Shown here piece after piece: positions 16,339 through 25,422 of a stretch of 64,000 nt of DNA. The notes below the pieces were generated by a model. That model had not been told where the DNA came from. It ran no database searches and saw nothing but the letters and a program-made list of their open reading frames with translations. A program made the translations under genes and the position numbers. The stretch is from JAEUOS01 sp965279115 (GTDB lineage: Bacteria; Pseudomonadota; Gammaproteobacteria; Burkholderiales; JAEUOS01): contig OZ257137.1 of the NCBI GenBank assembly GCA_965279115.1, positions 2,542,001-2,606,000 of the forward strand, written 5' to 3'. Each line of letters starts with the position of its first letter. The first letter of the stretch is position 1.

Positions 16339-16650
16339 TCAGCGCCCGAGGTAAACCACCCCCGGTGCGATGAATAACTTGTCGGCGGCAACGCGATAGC
16401 AGTAGTCGCGCGGCACCAACCGATCGTATTCAAAATACCGGTTGCGGATGAAGACGAACTCATGCAGACGATGATCACCCCACCACCCAATGGTCGGTCC
16501 GGCGAAATCACGTTCTGATATCTCCACCATAAGTCCGAGCAGTGACGGATTGCGATAGCCGTCGAACCGGCGAAAGTGACGATCGATCCAACATAGTGCG
16601 ACCGACATCAGGGCGACCGGGCCCAGCAAGGCAAATGCAGGCTCCAACAT
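16339..16650 (-). CDS. Small unknown protein with one membrane segment
   Basis: The 103-residue product from the ATG at 16650 has a hydrophobic N-terminus (LEPAFALLGPVALMSVAL), then a charged, aromatic-rich domain with WIDRHFRRFDGYRNPSLLG and GWWGDHRLHEF. A TTG at 16701 would extend it by 17 residues. I do not recognise a family. The composition looks like real protein rather than an antisense shadow, since no other gene occupies this 550-bp space. It is divergent from the flavoprotein gene at 16771. Confidence 0.5.
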   Translation of the reverse strand: MLEPAFALLGPVALMSVALCWIDRHFRRFDGYRNPSLLGLMVEISERDFAGPTIGWWGDHRLHEFVFIRNRYFEYDRLVPRDYCYRVAADKLFIAPGVVYLGR

Positions 16651-16770
16651 TCTCAACACCCATTGCCATGGTGACGCCACGATTCCGGGTCGGCAAGCCA
16701 ATTCACGAAACGCTGTTTACATTGCCAAAGCAGGCCTTCCTCGCGGCATGCGCATGCAACAATCCCCCAC

Positions 16771-17967
16771 ATGCAACCCTTTGATGTGGCCGTGATCGGC
16801 GCCGGGGCAGCCGGCATGATGTGCGCCGGTGTCGCAGGGCAACGTGGAAGGCGCGTGGTCCTGATCGAGCATCGAGACGCCCCGGGCGAAAAGATTCGCA
16901 TCTCCGGCGGTGGACGCTGCAATTTCACCAACCTGAACGCAGGACCGGACAATTTTGTCTCTGCGAACCCGCGCTTTTGTCGTTCGGCTCTGGCCGGATA
17001 TGCCCCGGCCGATTTCATTTCCCTGGTGCGAAAGCACCGGATTGACTTCCATGAAAAGCATCGTGGCCAGTTGTTCTGCGATCGCTCCGCGAACGATATC
17101 GTCGACATGCTGAGGGATGAATGCGCCGCTGGCGGCGTCCAATGGCGGTTGGGAACGCGTGTCGATGCAGTGCGGCGGGAGGCGGCGGGATTTGTACTTG
17201 ATACCGATGCCGGTCCGTTGCGTGCACGCTCTGTAGTCGTGTCGACCGGCGGGCTTTCGATTCCGAAAGCCGGTGCTACAGACTTCGCTTACAGGATCGC
17301 ACGCCAATTTGGACTGAAGATCATCGAGCCACGACCCGGCTTGGTGCCACTGGTGTTTGAGAGCTCGGTTGCTGCCGGGTACGGCGAGCTTGCGGGGGTT
17401 TCTCTGGAAGTCGACATCACGTGCCGCGGTCCGTTTGGGCGCGGCACCTTTCGCGAAGACCTGCTGTTCACCCACCGGGGTATTTCCGGCCCCGCAGGGC
17501 TGCAAATCTCCAACTACTGGCAACCGGGGGGCGAAATCGAAGTAAACCTGGTTCCCGGGTTCGATTGGGATGCCCTGATTGCCGAAAAGGGCCGGATTCG
17601 CGGCAACGCCGTCTCGATGCTGGCGGCATGTCTGCCGCGCAGGGTCGCCGAGTATTGGAGTGCGACCGGAGTACCGCCAGACCTCTCGCAGCGTCTCGTG
17701 ACCGATCTTCCGGACAAGGTGCTCCGGGCGCTGGCTGCGCGTGTATCGGCGTGGAGCGTCCCGGTCAGCGGGACCGAGGGATTCCGCAAGGCCGAGGTAA
17801 CGCTGGGAGGCATTGATACTCGCGAACTCTCCTCACGCACGCTTGAGGCCAATCGCGTTTCGGGCCTGCATTTCATCGGCGAGGCGGTTGACGTTACCGG
17901 CTGGCTGGGCGGGTACAACTTCCAATGGGCGTGGGCTTCGGCAGTCGCCTGTGCTCGAGCATTGTGA
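16771..17967 (+). CDS. BaiN/YhiN-family FAD-dependent oxidoreductase
   Basis: This 398-residue flavoprotein has the FAD dinucleotide motif VIGAGAAGMMCAG near residues 8-20. The family hallmark KIRISGGGRCNFTNLN and a C-terminal HFIGEAVDVTGWLGGYNFQWAW FAD site are also present. Family members (HI0933, YhiN, BaiN) are cytoplasmic; some reduce bile acids or other substrates, but most have no known substrate. No Shine-Dalgarno site is visible before the ATG. It ends only 12 bases from the convergent lysA. Confidence 0.9.
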   Translation: MQPFDVAVIGAGAAGMMCAGVAGQRGRRVVLIEHRDAPGEKIRISGGGRCNFTNLNAGPDNFVSANPRFCRSALAGYAPADFISLVRKHRIDFHEKHRGQLFCDRSANDIVDMLRDECAAGGVQWRLGTRVDAVRREAAGFVLDTDAGPLRARSVVVSTGGLSIPKAGATDFAYRIARQFGLKIIEPRPGLVPLVFESSVAAGYGELAGVSLEVDITCRGPFGRGTFREDLLFTHRGISGPAGLQISNYWQPGGEIEVNLVPGFDWDALIAEKGRIRGNAVSMLAACLPRRVAEYWSATGVPPDLSQRLVTDLPDKVLRALAARVSAWSVPVSGTEGFRKAEVTLGGIDTRELSSRTLEANRVSGLHFIGEAVDVTGWLGGYNFQWAWASAVACARAL

Positions 17968-17979
17968 ATCGGCTGCGTG

Positions 17980-19233
17980 CTATCTGGCTAGACGTTCCAA
18001 GGCGAACAAATCCTCCGCCTTCTCGCGCAGACGCACCAAATGGCACGTGTCACCGTCGACCATCACCTCAGCTGCTCTGGGACGGGTGTTGTAGTTCGAC
18101 GCCATCACCATGCCATACGCGCCGGCTGACATGACCGCCAGCAACTCGCCCGGTGCCGTCGAGAGGACTCGCTCCTTGCCGAGGAAGTCACCGGACTCGC
18201 ACACCGGGCCGACGACATCCGACGTCATTGGCGCGAGATCCAGTTTTCGGACCGGGAGAATCTCGTGATGTGCCGAGTAAAGCGATGGGCGCAACAAGTC
18301 ATTCATTGCAGCGTCGACCACGGTGAAGTTACGCGCGGACGACGTCTTGATGAACTCAACCCTAGTCAGAAGAACACCGGCGTTTCCAACCAGGTTTCTT
18401 CCCGGCTCGAACAGGAGTTTCAGGCTACGTGTTCCGATTCGCCGGAGGACCTCGCGCATGTAGGCTCCGGGGTCGGGGGCGGTCTCGTCGCTATAGCGGA
18501 TTCCGAGGCCTCCACCCAGGTCAAGGTGATCAATGGTGATGCCGGATCCTGCAAGCGTATCGATCAGCGCAAGCATCTTGTCTTCAGCCTCATACAACGG
18601 GGCAGGATCGGTCAATTGCGAACCGATATGGCAGTCGACACCGACGATTTTCAGGGTACTCATGCCTGCCGCGCGCCGATACAGCTCGATCGCCGTGGCG
18701 ATGTCGACGCCGAACTTGTTTTCCTTGAGCCCGGTTGAAATGTAGGGGTGAGTCTTGGCGTCCACATCCGGATTGACGCGGATGGAAATGGGAGCGACCG
18801 CCCCGCACGCGGCGGCAACCCGGGCGATCCTGTCGAGTTCCGGCGCCGATTCCAGGTTGAAGCAAAGAATGCCATGCGAGAGTGCCAGCGCAATGTCAGC
18901 TTCAGTCTTGCCGACTCCGGAGAAGATGACTTTGCCGGGATCGCCACCAGCGGCTATCACGCGCTTGAGTTCGCCTCCGGAAACAATATCGAAACCTGCA
19001 CCGAGGCGCGCGAAGGTGTCCAGCACCGCGAGGTTCGAGTTCGCTTTCATCGCGTAGCAGACAAGTGCGTCGTGCCCCTTGAGCTCGCGGGTGAATTCAA
19101 GCCATGCAGCGGTCAGTGCAGCGCGCGAGTAAACGTAGGTTGGCGTGCCGTACTCGGCTGCGATCCGCGCGAGCGGTACGCCTTCCGCATGCAGGTCATC
19201 TGCGCGATAGTCGAAAAACCTGAAACCACTCAT
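17980..19233 (-). CDS. lysA: Diaminopimelate decarboxylase
   Basis: This 417-residue PLP enzyme makes L-lysine from meso-diaminopimelate. The PLP lysine is K63 in VCYAMKANSN. The phosphate-binding LDLGGGLGI and the active-site CESGDFLGK are present, typical of fold-type III decarboxylases. Its start overlaps the lptM stop (ATGA), the arrangement common in proteobacteria. The stop faces the flavoprotein gene with a 12-base gap and no visible terminator. Confidence 0.98.
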   Translation of the reverse strand: MSGFRFFDYRADDLHAEGVPLARIAAEYGTPTYVYSRAALTAAWLEFTRELKGHDALVCYAMKANSNLAVLDTFARLGAGFDIVSGGELKRVIAAGGDPGKVIFSGVGKTEADIALALSHGILCFNLESAPELDRIARVAAACGAVAPISIRVNPDVDAKTHPYISTGLKENKFGVDIATAIELYRRAAGMSTLKIVGVDCHIGSQLTDPAPLYEAEDKMLALIDTLAGSGITIDHLDLGGGLGIRYSDETAPDPGAYMREVLRRIGTRSLKLLFEPGRNLVGNAGVLLTRVEFIKTSSARNFTVVDAAMNDLLRPSLYSAHHEILPVRKLDLAPMTSDVVGPVCESGDFLGKERVLSTAPGELLAVMSAGAYGMVMASNYNTRPRAAEVMVDGDTCHLVRLREKAEDLFALERLAR

Positions 19234-19433
19234 CGGTTGCCATCCTCGTCGGAATTTGCCCTATCATTTCCACGTGGCAAATTATTTGTCGTCGTCGGCG
19301 AGGCAGCGGTGCCGCGGTTCTGCCGATCAAATGCCGGGTCGCCAGGTTTGCCCGGGACGTACAGCGGGCCGCGATGACCGCAGGCCGCGAGTATGAAGGC
19401 GGTCATCAGGTATGAAATGGTACGCACGATCAA
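19230..19433 (-). CDS. lptM: LPS translocon maturation lipoprotein LptM (YifL-like)
   Basis: This short lipoprotein has the lipobox LAAC with Cys18, followed directly by the LptM signature GHRGPLYVPG. Known LptM binds the LptD-LptE complex at the outer membrane and helps LptD oxidative maturation. The start is uncertain: TTG at 19433 or GTG at 19427. The ATG at 19406 would leave too short a signal peptide. It overlaps lysA by four bases, the conserved neighbour. Confidence 0.85.
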   Translation of the reverse strand: MIVRTISYLMTAFILAACGHRGPLYVPGKPGDPAFDRQNRGTAASPTTTNNLPRGNDRANSDEDGNR

Positions 19434-19461
19434 CGGCGATCAGGTCAGGTCAAAGAGGATT

Positions 19462-19779
19462 ATGACGGAAACGGAATTCATGGAAGTCAGCCGGCAGGTA
19501 ATTGACGGCATTGAAGAAGCATTTGACGCGTCCGGCATCGATGTCGACCTTGAGCGCAAGGGGGATGGCATTCTCGAGATTGAATTTGCAAGCGGCTCCA
19601 AGGTCGTCATCAACAGCCAGACTCCGATGCGCCAGATTTGGGTGGCAGCGAGGTCCGGCGGGTTTCATTTTGCGCAACACGGCGCCGCCTGGACCGATAC
19701 ACGCAGCGGTGAACCATTGCAGGCCTTGTTGACGAGGGTCACTGCGGAGCAGTCCGGTCAGACGGTGCGCTTCGAGTAG
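19462..19779 (+). CDS. cyaY: Iron-sulfur cluster assembly regulator CyaY (frataxin)
   Basis: The start is the ATG at 19462, just after AGAGGA, giving a 105-residue protein beginning MTETEFMEVSRQVIDGIEEAF. It has the acidic first helix, then LEIEFASGSKVVINSQTPMRQIWVAA, the frataxin sheet. CyaY binds iron and IscS and modulates Fe-S assembly. It is divergent from lptM-lysA, a common arrangement in proteobacteria. Confidence 0.95.
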   Translation: MTETEFMEVSRQVIDGIEEAFDASGIDVDLERKGDGILEIEFASGSKVVINSQTPMRQIWVAARSGGFHFAQHGAAWTDTRSGEPLQALLTRVTAEQSGQTVRFE

Positions 19780-19809
19780 GCCTGACCTCGGCTGCCGCCA
19801 TGACCGGGC

Positions 19810-22110
19810 CTAGAACAGCTGGTTGCGTATTTCGTCCGCCTTTTTCTCGCCCTCCGGAGTCCCGTCTGAAAGCCCCAGGGATTGCACGCTACCTTCACCC
19901 GGTGCGAACTCGCTGTAATACCACTCGCCCCCCGCATTGATCAGGCCCTCGGGCGGGCGCGGCACGGTTTCCGGTACTCCTTTCAGAACGCGCTGCATGT
20001 AGGAAACCCAGATCGGCAATGCCGCGACACCACCGGTCTCCTGGCCTCCCATTTTTCGTGGCTGATCAAAGCCTATCCAGGCGATACCCACCAAGCTGGA
20101 CTGGAAGCCTGCGAACCAGGCGTCCACATGGTCATTGGTGGTGCCGGTCTTGCCTGCGAGGTCTGCGCGCTTGAGCGTTGCTCCGGCTCGCGCCGCCGTA
20201 CCGAAGCGGGTGACGTCGTTCATCATGCTGTTCATGATGAATGCGTTGCGCGCATCGATGACTCGGATCGATTCATCGCCCGCCTTGACTGGCTTGGCCT
20301 GGGCCAAGACCTTGCCGCTGTCGTCGGTAATGCGGCTGATGATATAGGGGTTGACCCGGTAACCGCCGTTGGCGAACACCGCATACGCGCCCACCATCTG
20401 CCAGGGAGTCACGGATCCTGCCCCGAGCGCCATCGTCAGGTAGGGGGGATGCTTTTCGGCATCGAAACCGAATCGCGTTACATATTCCTGTGCATATTGC
20501 GGGGTGATCTGTTGCAGGATCCTGATCGAAACAAGGTTCTTCGATTTGGCCAGTGCCGTGCGCATGCGCATCGGGCCTTCGTATTTGCCGTCATAGTTCT
20601 TCGGCTCCCACAATTGCCCGCCGGTCAAGGCCGGGTCGATGTAGATTGGCGCGTCATTGATGACCGTCGAGGGTGTGAGTCCGCGCTCGAGCGATGCGGA
20701 GTAAATGAAAGGTTTGAAACTTGAGCCCGGCTGGCGCCAGGCCTGGGTGACATGATTGAATTTGTTGACATTGAAGTCGAACCCACCGACCAGCGACCGG
20801 ACAGCACCGTCATCCGGGCTTAGCGACACGAACGCCGCCTCGATTTCCGGCATCTGGATGATCTGCCAAGCGCCTTTCTCGTCTTGTGTCGCGCGGATGA
20901 TCGCACCGCGGCGGAGGCGGCGGTTGGGTGGCGCCTTGTCGCTCAAGGCGTTTGCCGCGAACTTGAGCCCGTCGCCGCTGATCTGCAGCGGTTCGCCGCC
21001 GCGGCGATACGCGCGCACCAGCTTTGGGGACGCCTCCAGCACAACGGCGGCGATCAGATCCTCACTGTCGTTGATGTCCTGCAAAGCATCGTCAAGTTCG
21101 TCCTCGTTCCCGGTTTTGAGCTCGACAAAGGCTTCCGGGCCCCGGTAGCCATGACGGCGTTCATAGTCCAGCGTGGCGCGCCGCAATCCTGCATGTGCGG
21201 ATTCCTGGTCGATCTTGCGAATGGTGGTGTAGATGCGGAGCCCGCGGGTGTATGTTTCTTCACCGAAACGTTCCAGGGCCAGCTGGCGCGCCATTTCGGC
21301 GACGAAATCGGCCTTGACCGGAAAATCGTTCACTTCCCGCTTGACATTGAGCGTCTCCTTGCTTGCGGCGGCGTGCTGTTCCGACGTCAGGTAGCCAAGC
21401 GACTTCATGCGGTCAAGGATGTAGAGTTGCCGGGTCTTTGCGCGCCGCGGATTGACGACCGGGTTGAATGCCGATGGCGCCTTCGGGAGGCCCGCCAGCA
21501 TCGCGGCTTCCGCCGCCGAAATCTGCTTCAGGGGCTTTCCGAAGTAGATCTGGGCGGCCGACGCAAACCCGTAGGCGCGCTGGCCCAGAAAAATCTGATT
21601 GATGTATATCTCGAAGATCTTGTCCTTGGACAGGGTGGATTCGATTTTCAGCGCCAGCAGCGCCTCGTAGAACTTGCGCGTATAGGTTTTCTCGCTCGAA
21701 ATGAAAAAATTGCGAGCGACCTGCATCGTTATGGTTGAAGCGCCCTGTTGCCGGCCCGGACTGGTGATGTTCGAAATGGCGGCACGCAACACGCCTACGG
21801 TGTCGACACCGCCATGCTGGTAAAAGCGGTCATCCTCGGCAGCGAGGATCGCTTGCTTCATCAGGACCGGCACGTCTGCGAAACTCACGACATTGCGGCG
21901 CTCCTCGCCGAACTCCCCCAGCAACAAGCCTTCCGCGCTGAACACACGCAGGGGAATCTTCGGCTGATAGTCAGTCAGGGCTTCGATCGAAGGCAGCCCG
22001 GGATATGCCCAAGCCAGCGCAAATGCCAGGATCAGCAAGCCAATGGCAAGCGGTGCAACGAGAATCGCTGCAAGCGCCGCGAACCACTTCTTCGACCTCG
22101 ATAATGCCAT
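19810..22110 (-). CDS. mrcA: Penicillin-binding protein 1A (bifunctional)
   Basis: This 766-residue class A PBP has an N-terminal membrane anchor (about 9-36). A GT51 glycosyltransferase domain follows, with catalytic Glu92 in the EDDRFYQHGG motif. The transpeptidase domain has the nucleophile Ser463 in SSFK and a KTGTT box further on. It polymerises and cross-links peptidoglycan in the periplasm. It is slightly shorter than E. coli PBP1a. The gene is divergent from the pilM operon, the usual proteobacterial pairing. Confidence 0.97.
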   Translation of the reverse strand: MALSRSKKWFAALAAILVAPLAIGLLILAFALAWAYPGLPSIEALTDYQPKIPLRVFSAEGLLLGEFGEERRNVVSFADVPVLMKQAILAAEDDRFYQHGGVDTVGVLRAAISNITSPGRQQGASTITMQVARNFFISSEKTYTRKFYEALLALKIESTLSKDKIFEIYINQIFLGQRAYGFASAAQIYFGKPLKQISAAEAAMLAGLPKAPSAFNPVVNPRRAKTRQLYILDRMKSLGYLTSEQHAAASKETLNVKREVNDFPVKADFVAEMARQLALERFGEETYTRGLRIYTTIRKIDQESAHAGLRRATLDYERRHGYRGPEAFVELKTGNEDELDDALQDINDSEDLIAAVVLEASPKLVRAYRRGGEPLQISGDGLKFAANALSDKAPPNRRLRRGAIIRATQDEKGAWQIIQMPEIEAAFVSLSPDDGAVRSLVGGFDFNVNKFNHVTQAWRQPGSSFKPFIYSASLERGLTPSTVINDAPIYIDPALTGGQLWEPKNYDGKYEGPMRMRTALAKSKNLVSIRILQQITPQYAQEYVTRFGFDAEKHPPYLTMALGAGSVTPWQMVGAYAVFANGGYRVNPYIISRITDDSGKVLAQAKPVKAGDESIRVIDARNAFIMNSMMNDVTRFGTAARAGATLKRADLAGKTGTTNDHVDAWFAGFQSSLVGIAWIGFDQPRKMGGQETGGVAALPIWVSYMQRVLKGVPETVPRPPEGLINAGGEWYYSEFAPGEGSVQSLGLSDGTPEGEKKADEIRNQLF

Positions 22111-22172
22111 GATTTAATTGAGAAACTGGGTGTTCCAGGAGTGCGTTTCAACACGGCTCTGGTCGTACTCGG

Positions 22173-22178
22173 ATTATA
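22173..22178 (-). promoter_or_regulatory. Candidate -10 box for mrcA
   Basis: The minus strand reads TATAAT, a perfect -10 hexamer, about 63 bases before the mrcA ATG. I see no good TTGACA-like -35 box at 16-18 bases, so this is a partial promoter match. Confidence 0.4.
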
Positions 22179-22281
22179 GCGGCGACATCTGCGGAGACAC
22201 TGATCGAACGTGGCAATTGAATGGCACTGGGTGTGGTAAATGTGCCACATGGTCCGCCCGGGGAAAACATGTTTGCTTGCT

Positions 22282-22310
22282 TTGCAGTTGCTGTTAGGAT
22301 TTAATGTAAT
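22282..22310 (+). promoter_or_regulatory. Probable sigma-70 promoter of pilMNOPQ
   Basis: TTGCAG at 22282-22287 and TGTAAT at 22305-22310 are separated by 17 bases. This would give a leader of about 180 bases before the pilM start. Confidence 0.6.
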
Positions 22311-22494
22311 TTGTGAGTATTGTCGCTAATCTCTTGTCCACAAAGGACAAAGGCGATCTGGGGCCTGCCCGGTAAGACGGGCCGATTTGCGGCGTTTGCA
22401 TCGGTGCTCCGCGCACGGAATGTGCGGATGAACTTGAGTCCGGCTAAGTAACGAGAAATTCGACGCCGGCGGACTTTTTTGGGGGGACGACATT

Positions 22495-23568
22495 TTGGCG
22501 TTCGACATATTCAACCCGAAGGCGCAGCCGCTGATCGGACTTGACATCAGTTCGTCCTCGGTGAAGATGGTCGAAGTCGCCGACGCCGGGAAGCAGGCTT
22601 ACCGTATCGAACGTTACGCGATCGAGCCGTTGCCCAAGGATGCCGTGCTAGACGGCAACATCACCAATCTTGAGGCGGTGTCAGAGGCGGTCCGGCGCGG
22701 CTGGAAGAAAATGGCCACCCGCACCAAGAATGTGGCAATGGCACTGCCGGCAGCAGCCGTCATCACGAAGAAGATCGTGGTGCCGGCGGGTTTGCGCGAA
22801 GAGGAACTTGAAGTCCAGGTCGAAACCGAGGCGAACCAATACATCCCGTTTGCGCTCGACGAGGTCAACCTTGATTTCCAGGTGGTTGGGCCGTCGCCTT
22901 CCAGTGCGGAGGAGGTCGAAGTCATCATCGCCGCTTCGCGCAAGGAAAAGGTTGAAGACCGAGTGGCCGTCGCCGAATCGGCTGGCCTGAAGGCGATCGT
23001 CATGGACGTCGAGTCTTACTCGATGCAGACCGCCTTCGAGATGATCGAAAAGCAGTTGCCAGGCAATGGCGTGGACCAGTCCATCGCCTTGATCGACGTC
23101 GGCGCCAACATGATGAATGTCACGGTGCTGCGCAATAACCAGGCCATCTACAATCGTGAGCAAGCGTTTGGCGGCAACAATCTGACCCAGGATATACAGC
23201 GCGCCTTCGGCATGACGCTTGAGGAAGCCGAGTCGAACAAGAAGGCCGGCGGCCTGCCTGAAAACTATGAAGGGGACGTGCTCAGGCCTTTCATGGAGAA
23301 CCTTGCCCAGGAAGTCACCCGGGCGATGCAGTTCTTTTTCACCTCCACCTCGTACAACCAGATTGACCACATCGTGCTGGCGGGTGGCTGCGCGGTCATC
23401 CCCGGGCTCGACGAGATCGTCGCGACGCGCACGCAGGTAAATACGATCGTGGCAAATCCGTTCGCCAACATGACGCTGTCATCGAGGGTCAAGGCGAAGC
23501 AACTCGCGACGGAGTCGCCGGCCCTGATGGTGGCGTGCGGCCTTGCGATGCGGAGGTTCGACGAATGA
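22495..23568 (+). CDS. pilM: Type IV pilus assembly protein PilM
   Basis: This 357-residue actin-like ATPase has the phosphate loop IGLDISSSSVKMVEV near the N-terminus and the second ATPase motif ALIDVGANMMNVTVL. PilM sits in the cytoplasm and binds the PilN tail in the alignment complex. The start is TTG at 22495, preceded by GGGGGG eight bases upstream; no in-frame ATG fits the conserved N-terminus. The stop overlaps pilN (ATGA). Confidence 0.95.
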   Translation: MAFDIFNPKAQPLIGLDISSSSVKMVEVADAGKQAYRIERYAIEPLPKDAVLDGNITNLEAVSEAVRRGWKKMATRTKNVAMALPAAAVITKKIVVPAGLREEELEVQVETEANQYIPFALDEVNLDFQVVGPSPSSAEEVEVIIAASRKEKVEDRVAVAESAGLKAIVMDVESYSMQTAFEMIEKQLPGNGVDQSIALIDVGANMMNVTVLRNNQAIYNREQAFGGNNLTQDIQRAFGMTLEEAESNKKAGGLPENYEGDVLRPFMENLAQEVTRAMQFFFTSTSYNQIDHIVLAGGCAVIPGLDEIVATRTQVNTIVANPFANMTLSSRVKAKQLATESPALMVACGLAMRRFDE

Positions 23569-24233
23569 TACGCATCAACCTTCTACCGCACCGCGAACTC
23601 AAGCGACAGGCGCGCCGGCGCCAGTACTACATCCTGTGCGCGGCCGTTGCCGGCATTGGCGCGGCGATCATCGGTGCGGTGGGGGCGTATATCAGCTCCC
23701 ACATTTCCGCACAGAACGATACCAATGCCTTCATCGAGCGCGAAAACAAGAAGCTTGACGATGACATCAAGGAAATCGCCAAGCTTGAAGACGAAATCCG
23801 CGGCCTGAAGGCACGCCAGAAGGCCGTGGAAGACCTGCAGGGTGACCGCAACCTTCCCGTCCACTTGCTTGACGAGCTTGTCAAGGTAACGCCGGAGGGT
23901 ATCTACCTGCGCGCGCTCAGGCAATCCGGTGCACGGGTCACTGTCAACGGGCTGGCAGCCAACAATGCCAAGGTCGCAGACTACGTGCGGAACCTGACCA
24001 AGAACAGCTGGCTGGCTGCGCCCGAACTCGTTGAGATCAAGGCGGTCACGGTAGGTACCGGAGGGGCTGCCAAGCGCCTGAACGAATTCACATTGAGCGT
24101 TTCGATCGTTCGGCCGAAAGACCCTGTTCCGGGCGCTACACCCGCCGCGGTGCCGGCATCTTCGCCGCTGCCCGGGGCGACGCCCGCCCCGATAGCGCCA
24201 AAGCCCGCCCCCGCTGGCGCGGGCAAGGCCTGA
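23565..24233 (+). CDS. pilN: Type IV pilus assembly protein PilN
   Basis: The product is 222 residues from the ATG at 23565, overlapping the pilM stop. It begins MIRINLLPHRELKR, the conserved PilN tail that binds PilM. One membrane helix (about 21-44), a coiled coil and a periplasmic ferredoxin-like domain follow. A Pro/Ala-rich tail ends it. It is an inner-membrane partner of PilO. Confidence 0.96.
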   Translation: MIRINLLPHRELKRQARRRQYYILCAAVAGIGAAIIGAVGAYISSHISAQNDTNAFIERENKKLDDDIKEIAKLEDEIRGLKARQKAVEDLQGDRNLPVHLLDELVKVTPEGIYLRALRQSGARVTVNGLAANNAKVADYVRNLTKNSWLAAPELVEIKAVTVGTGGAAKRLNEFTLSVSIVRPKDPVPGATPAAVPASSPLPGATPAPIAPKPAPAGAGKA

Positions 24234-24256
24234 ACCGGACGCGAGGGAGCTACTAG

Positions 24257-24892
24257 ATGAATATTGCGGATCAGTTCAAGAACGTCAACTGGAAGGACAT
24301 CGGCAACACCCCGCCGGGTCCGAAGATCGTCACTCTTGTCCTTCTGCTGATAGCGGTGGTCGCAGCGGGCTGGTACTTTTATTGGGACGGCCTGAATCAG
24401 GAGCTCGAGGAAGCCCAGAAGAAGGAGGCAAAGCTCAAGGAGGAATACAAGGCCAAGAAGCAAAAGGCGGTCAATCTTCCGGAACTCAAAAAGCAGCTTA
24501 TCCAGGTGGGCCAGTATGTATCCACGCTGGAAAAGCAGTTGCCCAGCAAGGCTGAAATGGACGCCCTCCTGACCGACATCAACCAGGCGGGACTGGGGCG
24601 GGGTCTGCAGTTCGACCTGTTCCGTCCCGCGACGGTCAATGTCAAGGAGTACTACGCCGAGCAGCCGATATCAGTTCGGGTGACCGGCAATTACCATGAC
24701 CTCGGATCGTTCGCCAGCGACATCGCGAACCTGAGCCGGATTGTCACCTTGAACGACATCGCGATATCCGTGCTGCCAAACAGCACGACGTTGGCGATGG
24801 ATACCGTGGCCAAGACCTTCCGCTACCTCGATACCGACGAGATCGCGGCGCAACGGAAGGCGAAGGCGCCCGCGGGAGGTGCAAAAAAATGA
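24257..24892 (+). CDS. pilO: Type IV pilus assembly protein PilO
   Basis: This 211-residue inner-membrane protein has a cytoplasmic N-terminus, one helix (VTLVLLLIAVVAAGWYF), a coiled coil (ELEEAQKKEAKLKEEYKAKK) and a periplasmic domain with VTGNYHDLGSFASDIANL. It pairs with PilN to link PilM to PilP and the secretin. Its stop overlaps the pilP start by four bases. Confidence 0.96.
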   Translation: MNIADQFKNVNWKDIGNTPPGPKIVTLVLLLIAVVAAGWYFYWDGLNQELEEAQKKEAKLKEEYKAKKQKAVNLPELKKQLIQVGQYVSTLEKQLPSKAEMDALLTDINQAGLGRGLQFDLFRPATVNVKEYYAEQPISVRVTGNYHDLGSFASDIANLSRIVTLNDIAISVLPNSTTLAMDTVAKTFRYLDTDEIAAQRKAKAPAGGAKK

Positions 24893-25422
24893 TCAAGCGA
24901 GCCTTGTGGCTTGTTCCGTTTCTCATCGCTGGCTGCGGCGAGAGCGAGAACGAGGACATCAAGAAATGGATGGCGGAAACATCCAAGGACATGCGCGGCA
25001 AGGTCGAGAAGATCGACGAGCCCAAGAAGTTCGAGCCATTCAAGTATGACTCCGACAAACTGGTCGATCCTTTCAATGCGACCAAGGTTACGGCTTTGGC
25101 GGATGCCGCCAAGCAACAAGGCCCCAAGAATGCCGGTGGCCCCCGGCCCGACCTTAGCCGCCCGAAGGAAGTTCTGGAAGCCTTTTCCATCGAGAATCTG
25201 CGCATGGTCGGGGCGATGCAGCAAAAAGGAGTCTCGTACGCCATCATCAAGGCGGATGCCAACCTGCATCGTGTGAAGGTCGGCAATTTCATCGGGCAGA
25301 ACTACGGCAAGATCACCAAGATTACCGAGACCGAGGTGATGGTGCAGGAAATGATCGAGGACGGCAGCGGTGAGTACGTCTATCGCGATAGCACCTTGGT
25401 TCTTCAGGAGGAAAAGAAATGA
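24889..25422 (+). CDS. pilP: Type IV pilus lipoprotein PilP
   Basis: This 177-residue protein has a lipobox LIAGC with Cys16, a flexible linker and a C-terminal beta domain (HRVKVGNFIGQNYGKITKI, then a VLQEEKK end). PilP is an inner-membrane lipoprotein that connects PilNO to the PilQ secretin. It overlaps pilO upstream and pilQ downstream with ATGA junctions. Confidence 0.96.
   Translation: MIKRALWLVPFLIAGCGESENEDIKKWMAETSKDMRGKVEKIDEPKKFEPFKYDSDKLVDPFNATKVTALADAAKQQGPKNAGGPRPDLSRPKEVLEAFSIENLRMVGAMQQKGVSYAIIKADANLHRVKVGNFIGQNYGKITKITETEVMVQEMIEDGSGEYVYRDSTLVLQEEKK

Larger units (their letters stand above)
22111..22494. other. Shared regulatory region between mrcA and pilM
   Basis: This 384-bp gap between divergent genes is richer in A and T than its neighbours. 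It contains an outward promoter for each side and an inverted repeat, TTGTCC-ACAAA-GGACAA, at 22334-22350 downstream of the pilM promoter. No ORF in it looks like a gene. Confidence 0.6.
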
